7,897 nt of DNA from Mycobacterium sp. GTDB lineage: Bacteria; Actinomycetota; Actinomycetes; Mycobacteriales; Mycobacteriaceae. A program made the translations under genes and the position numbers. A model generated the notes under the pieces. The model was not told the origin of the DNA, ran no database searches, and saw nothing but the letters and a program-made list of their open reading frames with translations. Shown one piece after another: positions 1 through 5,495 of the stretch. The stretch is taken from NCBI GenBank assembly GCA_025965815.1, contig JAOPWF010000139.1, positions 1 through 7,897 on the forward strand, written 5' to 3'. The number at the start of each line of letters is the position of its first letter. The first letter of the stretch is position 1.

Positions 1-886
1 TCGAGTACGAGAGCGTCGTCGACCATCCGCTGGCCGAGGTGTTCGCCTGGCACACCCGCCCCGGCGCCATGCTGCGGCTGGTGCCGCCCTGGCACCAAGG
101 ACGAACGTCAGTGGGACCCCGACCGCCCGGCCGCCGATCTGCTGTCCGGCGTGGGTGCCGTCGTCCACCTGGCCGGCGCGTCGATCGCGGGACGATTCAC
201 GTCGGCGCACAAGGCCGCCATCCGGGACAGCCGCATCGAGCCGACCCGCCGGCTCGCCGAGGCGGCGGCGGGCACCGAGAACGGACCGCGGACGTTTGTC
301 AGCGCCTCGGCATCGGTCTCTACGGCTACGACCGCGGTGACGCGATGCTCTGCGAGGCCAGCGTCCGCGGCGACGGATTCCTCGCCGATGTGGTGGCCGA
401 CTGGGAGGCCGCGACCGCACCGGCGGCCGACGCCGGTCTGCGCGTCGCCACCGTCCGGACCGGCATCGTGCAGTCGGCCCGCGGCGGCACGCTCAAACTG
501 ATGCGCCACTGTTCCTCGCCGGGCTGGGCGGCCGGCTTGGCAGCGGCAGGCAGGGGCTGTCCTGGATCGGCCTGGACGACCTGGTGGATGTCTGATACCG
601 CGCGCTGTATGACGGCCGACTGGCCGGACCGGTCAACGCAGTCGGCCCGCGACCGGCGCGCAACTCCGAATACACCACGGCGCTCGCGCACGTCGTCCAC
701 CGCCCGTCGGTGCTGCCGGTGCCGTCCATCGGCCCCCGGGTGCTGTTGGGCGCTCAGGGTGCCCGCGAACTCGCCGAGGCCGACCAGCGGGTGATGCCGA
801 CGAAGTTGGCGGCGCTGGGGCACCGGTTCCGGCATCCGACCGTCGAGGAGACGTTGGCCCACGAGCTGGGCCACGCGCAGTCGTAA
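1..886 (+). pseudogene. Broken TIGR01777-family epimerase (SRPBCC fusion type)
   Basis: Remnant of an NAD(P)-dependent short-chain epimerase/oxidoreductase of the TIGR01777 (YfcH-like) family; the substrate of the family is not settled. The first piece (frame from base 3) reads EYESVVDHPLAEVFAWHTRP, typical of an SRPBCC domain fused to the N-terminus in actinobacteria. At about 93 it jumps to another frame with QWDPDRPAADLL and VVHLAGASIAGRF, so most of the SRPBCC domain and the GxxGxxG nucleotide-binding start are missing, from memory of the family about 150 residues. The frame shifts again near 309 (SASA to IGLYGYDRGD, one C missing) and near 503 (one C missing), then meets an in-frame TGA at 593-595. 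The last piece (GPRVLLGAQGARELAEA to HELGHAQS) ends at TAA 884-886. Codon bias is still good in every piece, so decay is recent or the sequence has errors. It converges on the amidotransferase gene with a 6-base gap. The start lies just outside the window. Confidence 0.85.
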
Positions 887-892
887 CCCGGC

Positions 893-1615
893 TCAGCGGT
901 CCGTCGGAACGGGTCGTCGGGCCACCCTGTCGAGGAAGGCGTTGACGAGCGCACGGATCCGCAATGCGGCGTTGTCCTGCAATTCCATTGTGCGGGCGCG
1001 TAATTCGTCGGGATCCACGCCGAGAGCGGTGGTGTGCTCATCGCCGGAGAGCCACAGCTCGAGCAGCGGGGTGTCCAGTTCCGGATGGAACTGCAGCGCG
1101 AGGGTGCGGCCGAGCACGAAAGCCTGCGACGCCTTGCCGTTTCGCGCGATCTCCGTCGCGGCCGGCGGCGGCGTCCAGCGGTCGAAATGCCACTCGAACC
1201 AGGGGCCCGACGGGATCAGGTCGCGGTCGTCGCTGTCGATCTGATACCACCCGATCTCGGGTGTGGTTGAGCGCGTGACGATTCCGCCGTGGGCCTGTGC
1301 CAGCAACTGGCCGCCGAAGCAGACGCCGAGCGCGGGCACGCCTGCGGCCTGCGCGTCGAGCATCATCTGCATCTCCGAACCGACCCAGCTGCCCCGCAGC
1401 GCGTCGTCGTACACCGCCCACCGGGAGCCGAGCGGCACGATGACGTCGTAATCGGTCGGCTCGGGGAAGATCACATCCAATACCGGATCGTCGGCCCGGT
1501 CGACCGGCACCACCTCGAATGTGTCGACGTCGAAGCCCTGCTCGGTGAACGCCTCCCCGAGTAGGGCTTCGGGTGCGGTCGGGTCGTTGTAGATGAACAG
1601 CACCTTCGGCGCCAC
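893..1615 (-). CDS. Class I glutamine amidotransferase-like protein
   Basis: A 240-residue stand-alone class I glutamine amidotransferase domain, which in this family hydrolyses glutamine (or a gamma-glutamyl compound) through a Cys-His-Glu triad. The nucleophile elbow GVCFGGQLLAQAHGG puts the catalytic Cys at residue 99, and LQFHPEL supplies His177 and Glu179, so the triad is complete. The N-terminus (KVLFIYNDPTAPEALLGEAF) is the first beta-strand and helix of the flavodoxin-like fold. No synthase domain follows, so the acceptor or real substrate is unknown; annotations such as 'GMP synthase' for such proteins are usually transferred by similarity only. The start is GTG at 1613-1615, chosen because a GGAAAGGA Shine-Dalgarno lies just upstream. 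It sits 46 bases downstream of the lipoprotein gene on the same strand and may be co-transcribed with it, although that gap holds a palindrome. Cytoplasmic, no signal peptide. Confidence 0.9.
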   Translation of the reverse strand: MAPKVLFIYNDPTAPEALLGEAFTEQGFDVDTFEVVPVDRADDPVLDVIFPEPTDYDVIVPLGSRWAVYDDALRGSWVGSEMQMMLDAQAAGVPALGVCFGGQLLAQAHGGIVTRSTTPEIGWYQIDSDDRDLIPSGPWFEWHFDRWTPPPAATEIARNGKASQAFVLGRTLALQFHPELDTPLLELWLSGDEHTTALGVDPDELRARTMELQDNAALRIRALVNAFLDRVARRPVPTDR

Positions 1616-1619
1616 GGTG

Positions 1620-1627
1620 TCCTTTCC
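1620..1627 (-). promoter_or_regulatory. Ribosome binding site of the amidotransferase gene
   Basis: On the minus strand this reads GGAAAGGA, followed by CACC and the GTG at 1613-1615. It is the best Shine-Dalgarno in the left half of the window and decides the GTG start. Confidence 0.7.
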
Positions 1628-1629
1628 GT

Positions 1630-1656
1630 GAACCGGCCGTCTGCGGAACCGGTTCC
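1630..1656. promoter_or_regulatory. GGAACCGGTTCC palindrome and possible hairpin
   Basis: The 46-base gap between lipoprotein and amidotransferase genes holds a perfect 12-base palindrome GGAACCGGTTCC at 1645-1656. Its left partner GAACCGG at 1630-1636 can also pair with CCGGTTC at 1649-1655, giving a 7-bp stem with a 12-base loop that ends immediately before the amidotransferase Shine-Dalgarno. There is no U-tract, so it does not look like an intrinsic terminator. It shares the core AACCGGTT with the half-sites upstream of the lipoprotein gene at 2907-2928. Operator or translational hairpin are both inferences. Confidence 0.4.
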
Positions 1657-1661
1657 CGCCG

Positions 1662-2888
1662 CTATTTTGCCGTTGTTACCGGCGGCGCGTCGCCCGGAGC
1701 CAGTTCGGCGCCGATCCGCTGGAACAGCGTCTGCGCCGAGTTGGGGTAGTTGCCCTGGTCGTCGAACGCCTCGGGCCGGTAGGAGACGGCCACGGCGATG
1801 GCGATCTTCTGCGACGGCAGGTAGGCCTCCACGCCGGCTTCGCCGGCGAACAGCGGGTTCTGTAGCAGCCAGCTACCGGAGATGACAAGGCCGAGTCCGT
1901 AGGTGTACTGCAGGGTCTGCGGATGGCAGGTCGGGCAGCCGGGTAGTTCGGTGGTCTTGCCGCGCAGATCCGTGGACACCATCGCCTTGTACGACTCCTG
2001 CGACAGCAACTTCCCGGACCCGATGCCCACAGCGGTGGCCTCCATGTCGTAGATGTTGGTCGTCTGTATCGCCCCCCGGGCGAGCGTCCAGGATGGATTC
2101 CAATAGGTGGAGTCTTCGTAAAACGGTGTGCCGCTGGGGATCTTGAGGGAATCGCGGCGCTCCGAGCTGAACGCGTGCAGGACGGGCTGCGGGATCTGCG
2201 GAGTGGTCGAGTTGGCCGTGTTGGTGAGGCCAAGCGGCCCGAGCACCTTGTCCTCCAACAGTTTCGGCAGGTCCTCGCCGGTCGCCTTCTCCAGCGCCGT
2301 GCCGAGCAGGACGTAGTTGGTGTGCGAATAGTTCCAGTTCGTTCCGGGCTCATAGAACAGCGGCTTGGAGGTCGCGAAACCGAGTAGCTGTTCGGGCTCC
2401 CACTGCCGGAACGGGTCGACATAGAACGCCGCGTTGAACGCGGTGTTGCCGATGACGTAGTCGACGTAACCCGAGGTCATTTGGGCGAGTTGACGCAGGT
2501 TGACCCGGTCGGAATGCGGGACGTCGGGCCGCCACTTGGACAACTTGTCGTCGAGGCTGACCTTCTTCTCATCGACGAGTTTGAGCAGCAACGTCGACAT
2601 GTACGAGATGGCAACCGCGCCATTGCGGAAGTGCATGCCGGTGGTCGCCGGGACCCCGGTCATCGAGTCACCAACGGCCTGGGTGACGACCTCCTTGCCG
2701 TCCATGGTCACCCGGACCAGCGCGGACTTGAGGTGCGCCTGCGCCATGGTGTCGCGGACGATCTTCATCACCGCGTCAGCCTTGGGATGCTGCCCGGCGT
2801 CTGGGGCGCTGGGCAGCTTTCCCGGTGCCACGCAAGCGGTCAGCAGCATGGCGGCGCACAGCAGCGCACCCAATCGGGACTTGTGCAT
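1662..2888 (-). CDS. Beta-lactamase-fold lipoprotein lacking the SxxK motif
   Basis: A 408-residue predicted lipoprotein of the serine beta-lactamase/class C-like family (PF00144 type). The signal peptide has a hydrophobic core (LGALLCAAMLL) and a lipobox LTAC with Cys19, so the protein should be anchored on the outer face of the cytoplasmic membrane. The family fold is clear: MHFRNGAVAISYMSTLLLKL at 85-104, LVDEKKVSLDDKL, LRQLAQMTSGY, FYEPGTNWNYSHTNYVLLG at 178-196, KVLGPLGLTNT and FAGEAGVEAYLP at 348-358. The catalytic positions differ from active members: GSVTK is replaced by GAVAI (Ala91, Ile94), YSN by YSH (187-189), and the GHxG-type third motif by GEAG (349-352). It may therefore bind peptidoglycan-like or other ligands without hydrolysis. 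Cys318 and Cys321 form CPTCH. Length and lipobox resemble mycobacterial LpqK, but identity is not claimed. ATG start at 2886-2888; only a weak ribosome site is visible. Confidence 0.87.
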   Translation of the reverse strand: MHKSRLGALLCAAMLLTACVAPGKLPSAPDAGQHPKADAVMKIVRDTMAQAHLKSALVRVTMDGKEVVTQAVGDSMTGVPATTGMHFRNGAVAISYMSTLLLKLVDEKKVSLDDKLSKWRPDVPHSDRVNLRQLAQMTSGYVDYVIGNTAFNAAFYVDPFRQWEPEQLLGFATSKPLFYEPGTNWNYSHTNYVLLGTALEKATGEDLPKLLEDKVLGPLGLTNTANSTTPQIPQPVLHAFSSERRDSLKIPSGTPFYEDSTYWNPSWTLARGAIQTTNIYDMEATAVGIGSGKLLSQESYKAMVSTDLRGKTTELPGCPTCHPQTLQYTYGLGLVISGSWLLQNPLFAGEAGVEAYLPSQKIAIAVAVSYRPEAFDDQGNYPNSAQTLFQRIGAELAPGDAPPVTTAK

Positions 2889-2905
2889 ACCTGAGCTTGG
2901 CAGCC

Positions 2906-2931
2906 GAACCGGTGGACGGCGACCGGTTTCG
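2906..2931. promoter_or_regulatory. Inverted repeat in divergent promoter region
   Basis: The 98-base gap between the divergently read lipoprotein gene (start 2888) and DUF2784 gene (start 2987) contains AACCGGT at 2907-2913 and its exact reverse complement ACCGGTT at 2922-2928, with an 8-base spacer. Allowing one extra base, the similarity extends outward to CCGAACCGGT and ACCGGTTTCGG. The half-site centres are 15 bases apart. The position 18 to 45 bases upstream of the lipoprotein start suggests an operator for a dimeric regulator; no -10/-35 pair could be assigned with confidence. Confidence 0.45.
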
Positions 2932-2986
2932 GTATCGTGACCGTTGCGTCGGCAATTTCTCGAGTGCGAGTCAGTTTAAGAATGTG

Positions 2987-3376
2987 ATGTGCGCCATCCT
3001 TGTAGTGCTTACCGCGGCTGTCCATTTCGCGTTCATCGCGTACATGGTGACCGGCGGCTGGCTGGCGCTGCGCTGGCCGCGGACCATCTGGCTGCACATC
3101 CCGGTCGTCATCTGGGGCGTCGCGATCGAATTCATTGATTTCGTGTGTCCGCTGACGTGGCTGGAGCGGTGGGCCAGGCCAAGGGCCGGAATGGCGCCGA
3201 TGGCGGCCGACGGCTTTATCGATCACTACCTCACGGGTGTGGTGTATCCGGTCTGGGCCGCGAACCTCGTTCTCGCGCTGGCCTTGCTGACCGTCTTCGC
3301 GTCCTGGACCGTGTTCGCGATAGCCCATCGGCGGCGGACGTCGTCGCCGTCGGAGGCCGGCCGTTCTCTGACATGA
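2987..3376 (+). CDS. DUF2784 family membrane protein
   Basis: A 129-residue small membrane protein of the DUF2784 family, whose function is unknown. Family hallmarks are in order: VHFAFIAYMVTGGWLALRWP, then IWLHIPVVIWGVAIEFIDFV followed by CPLTWLERWARPRAG, and GFIDHYLTGVVYP. Three hydrophobic segments are visible at about residues 2-28, 34-56 and 86-113, ending in a basic cytoplasmic-looking tail (HRRR). The reading frame stays open upstream, so the start is a choice: ATG at 2987 puts HFAF at the family's usual distance from the N-terminus, and GTG at 2984 is equally possible. No Shine-Dalgarno is seen, so a leaderless transcript, common in mycobacteria, is possible. Divergent from the lipoprotein gene; the phospholipase D-like gene follows after 35 bases on the same strand. 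Confidence 0.85.
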   Translation: MCAILVVLTAAVHFAFIAYMVTGGWLALRWPRTIWLHIPVVIWGVAIEFIDFVCPLTWLERWARPRAGMAPMAADGFIDHYLTGVVYPVWAANLVLALALLTVFASWTVFAIAHRRRTSSPSEAGRSLT

Positions 3377-3382
3377 TCTCCG

Positions 3383-3392
3383 CAGTGCACTG
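3383..3392. repeat. 10-base palindrome CAGTGCACTG
   Basis: A perfect 10-base palindrome in the 35-base gap between the DUF2784 stop and the phospholipase D-like start. It may be an operator or chance; there is no second copy in the window. Confidence 0.3.
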
Positions 3393-3399
3393 AAACAGC

Positions 3400-3407
3400 G
3401 AGGGGGT
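3400..3407 (+). promoter_or_regulatory. Ribosome binding site of the phospholipase D-like gene
   Basis: GAGGGGGT four bases before ATG 3412-3414. It supports the start of the broken gene downstream and shows its translation signal is still intact. Confidence 0.6.
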
Positions 3408-3411
3408 GCGC

Positions 3412-4816
3412 ATGGCGGAGATCGAGGACTGGTTCCTCACCACCGAGGAGCGCGGTAACCCGCCACCGAACTGCCCGCCTGGTGCGCCGGCAACCTGAAC
3501 CGCTCGTCCACGGCGCGACGTACTTTCACCGCCTGGTCACCGAGGTGGAGGATCAGCATCTCGGCGACGCCATCGAGCGGGCCGGCGGCGAGGTGCTGCT
3601 CGATCGCGAGTCCGCCTTGGCGGTTCACATCACCAGAAGCTGGTTGTCATCCGGCACCCCGGGGCACCGGGGCGTGACGTCGCCTTCGCCGGCGGCATTG
3701 ATCTGTGTCACTCCCGCCGGGACGACGAGTCGCACCGCGCGGACCGCAGGCCGTACAGATGTCCGCCCGCTACGGCGACACCCCGCCGTGGCATGACGCG
3801 CAATTGCAGATCCACGGACCTGTGGTGGCACCCTGGAACTCACGTTCCGGGAACGCTGGACCGAGTCGACGCCGCTCGACGTCCACTCGCCCATCGCGTG
3901 GATCCGGGACCGGCCGCGCGGCGCGGATCTGTCCCCCGGCCGGCTGCCGGAGCAGCCGCCGGATCCACCGGCGTGCGGTCCGTATGTCGTGCAGGTGCTG
4001 AGGACCTATCCCGACGCCCGTTTCACCTGCGACTTCGCGCCGGACGGTGAACGCAACGTGGCGCGCGGCTACGAGGAGGCGGTCAGTCGGGCCAGGCGCC
4101 TGATCTACGTGGAGGACCAGTACCGGTGGTCGGCCGAGGTTGCCAAATTGTTCGCCGGCGCCCTACGCGACAATCCCCAGCTACACCTGATCGCCGTTGT
4201 CCCCCGTTACCCCCGATGTCGACGGCGGGCTTGCGTTCCGGCCCAATCTGGTTGGCCGCCAGCAGGCCCTGAACTTGTGTATGCGCTCCAGCCCGGAGCG
4301 GGTGCACGTCTTCGACATGGAGAACCACGAGGGCACGCCGGTCTACGTGCACGCCGAGCTCGCCGTCGTCGACGACGTCTGGGCCTGCGTCGGCAGCGCC
4401 AACCTGAACCGCCGCTCGTGGACTCATGACAGCGAATTGTCTTGCGCGGTAATGGATGAGACGAAGGACCACCGCGAGCCGCGGGACCCGGCCGGCCAAG
4501 GTGACGGCGCCCGGGTGTACGCCCGCGACCTGCGCCTGCGGCTGATGCGAGAGCATCTCCATCGTGCGGCCGACGGTGGCGACGACGATGGTCTGGTCGA
4601 TCGGTCACCGCGGTCGACGCGATCAACGCATCGGCGCAGGAGCTGGAGGGCTGGCACGCCTCCGGCCGCAACGGCGCTCGACCTCCGGGACGGCTGCGGC
4701 CGCACCAACCAGAACGGCTCGGGCTGCTGACCCGACTGTGGGCGGTGCCCGCCTACCGGGTCATCTACGATCCCGACGGGCGGTCGTATCGGGCACGCCT
4801 CAAGGGCGGGTGGTAG
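3412..4816 (+). pseudogene. Frameshifted phospholipase D-superfamily gene
   Basis: Remnant of an actinobacterial phospholipase D-superfamily phosphodiesterase with two HKD motifs. Pieces in order: MAEIEDWFLTTEERGNP, TELPAWCAGN, LVHGATYFHRLVTEVE, DQHLGDAIERAGGEVLLDRE, GGSHHQKLVVIRHPG and AFAGGIDLCHSRRDDE (motif 1), ARYGDTPPWHDAQLQIHG, LELTFRERWTES, VQVLRTYPDARF, YEEAVSRARRLIYVEDQY, NLVGRQQALNL, VYVHAELAVVDD plus GSANLNRRSWTHDSELS (motif 2), and a tail ending VIYDPDGRSYRARLKGGW at TAG 4814-4816. They lie in shifting frames: breaks near 3461, 3500, 3615, 3746, 3829, 4206 and 4602. Most are a missing C or G in a short run; 4206 is an extra C. About 60-70 residues seem missing, frame-neutrally, near 3551. 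In motif 2 the HxK lysine is glutamate (HAE), so even a repaired protein should be inactive. A prematurely stopped product would end at TGA 3496-3498. Confidence 0.88.
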
Positions 4817-4823
4817 TCGCGCA

Positions 4824-5096
4824 CTAACCGGCGGGGCGGTATCGCCGCTCGGGCCTGCCCGCGCGGCCGTACTGCAGCCGGATGACGAGCGCACCGGCGC
4901 CGAGGTAGTGCTCGAGGTAGCGCCGGGCGCTGACCCGGGAGATGCCGACCAGATCCGCGCACTCGGCCGCCGACACCTCGCCTGCGGTGCGGACGGCTTC
5001 CAGCACCAGGCGCCCGGTCTCGGCGCCGAGTCCCTTGGGCAGCACCGTCGCGACAGGACCGGCGGCCGGACCGCCGAAGAGCGTGTCGATCAGCGA
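4824..5096 (-). pseudogene. Cut-off DNA-binding domain of the CitB-type response regulator
   Basis: This stretch is the in-frame continuation of the receiver gene upstream, after the TAG at 5097-5099, and ends at TAG 4824-4826. It encodes a linker (SLIDTLFGGPAAGPV) and the C-terminal helix-turn-helix typical of CitB/DcuR/CitT-type regulators: TGRLVLEAVRTAGEVSAAE, then CADLVGISRVSARRYLEHYL, which binds target operators. Numbered on the full 223-codon frame the helix-turn-helix lies at about residues 173-198. A GTG at 5043-5045 could in principle restart translation and give a 73-residue DNA-binding fragment, but no ribosome site precedes it. The domain is otherwise clean, with no frameshift. 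It converges on the phospholipase D-like remnant with a gap of only 7 bases. Confidence 0.85.
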
Positions 5097-5495
5097 CTAG
5101 TCCGCGCCGCCATCGGATTCCAGGGTGAGGGCGCGCGCCGCGAACGATTCCAGCTTGGCCCGCAGCTGCGGAAACTCGAACGGCTTGATCAGGTAGTCGG
5201 CCGCCCCGCCGTCCAGGGCGCCACTGACGGTATCCAGTTCGCGCGCGGCGGTGATCATGATGACACCGACCGGATCGCCCTCGGACCTCAACTGGTGCAG
5301 CACCTGCAGGCCCGTCATGTCGGGGAGGTATACATCGAGGAGGATCAGGTCCGGCTTCATCTGACGTACGGCGGTCAGCGCCTCGGCGCCGGTCCGGGCG
5401 ACACCCACCGCGCGGAAGCCCTCGACACGTTCGACGAACCGACGGTGGATCTCGGCGACCATGAAGTCGTCGTCGACGACCAGGACGTCACGCAT
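5097..5495 (-). CDS. Receiver domain of CitB/DcuR-type response regulator, truncated by TAG
   Basis: A 132-residue product consisting of a complete receiver domain. Seen: acidic pocket VVDDD (Asp8-10), phosphoacceptor Asp54 in LILLDVYLPDMTG, Thr82 in MITAA, and Lys104 in YLIKPFEF, so it should accept phosphate from the partner kinase. Family members run on to about 220-230 residues with a helix-turn-helix; here the codon after GGAD is TAG (5097-5099), and the reading frame then continues into that domain without any shift. A CAG (Gln) to TAG change is the simplest explanation. The ATG at 5493-5495 overlaps the end of the kinase gene by 8 bases, which indicates translational coupling. As read, the product cannot bind DNA and could only act as a phosphate sink; sequencing error or a strain-specific nonsense mutation are the alternatives. 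Confidence 0.88.
   Translation of the reverse strand: MRDVLVVDDDFMVAEIHRRFVERVEGFRAVGVARTGAEALTAVRQMKPDLILLDVYLPDMTGLQVLHQLRSEGDPVGVIMITAARELDTVSGALDGGAADYLIKPFEFPQLRAKLESFAARALTLESDGGAD

Noticed and set aside
39..794. A 251-codon open frame that could be read as one novel protein
   Set aside because: Only 39-93 and about 310-503 match the TIGR01777 family in this frame; the rest is out-of-frame translation of the same broken gene.
1630..1656. Intrinsic terminator between lipoprotein and amidotransferase genes
   Set aside because: The hairpin stem is short and no T-run follows on the transcribed strand.
2481..2940. Plus-strand open frames opposite the lipoprotein signal peptide
   Set aside because: They are antisense to a well-supported gene, have Arg/Ser-rich composition and no ribosome site.
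4197..4730. A 177-codon open frame that could be called a short phospholipase D-like gene
   Set aside because: It holds only the second HKD half and a frameshifted tail; the neighbouring pieces of the same family on both sides show it is part of the larger broken gene.
4817..4850. Bidirectional terminator between the convergent phospholipase D-like and regulator genes
   Set aside because: The gap is only 7 bases; the nearby GGCG-GTAT-CGCC stem lies in the regulator coding sequence and has no T-tract.
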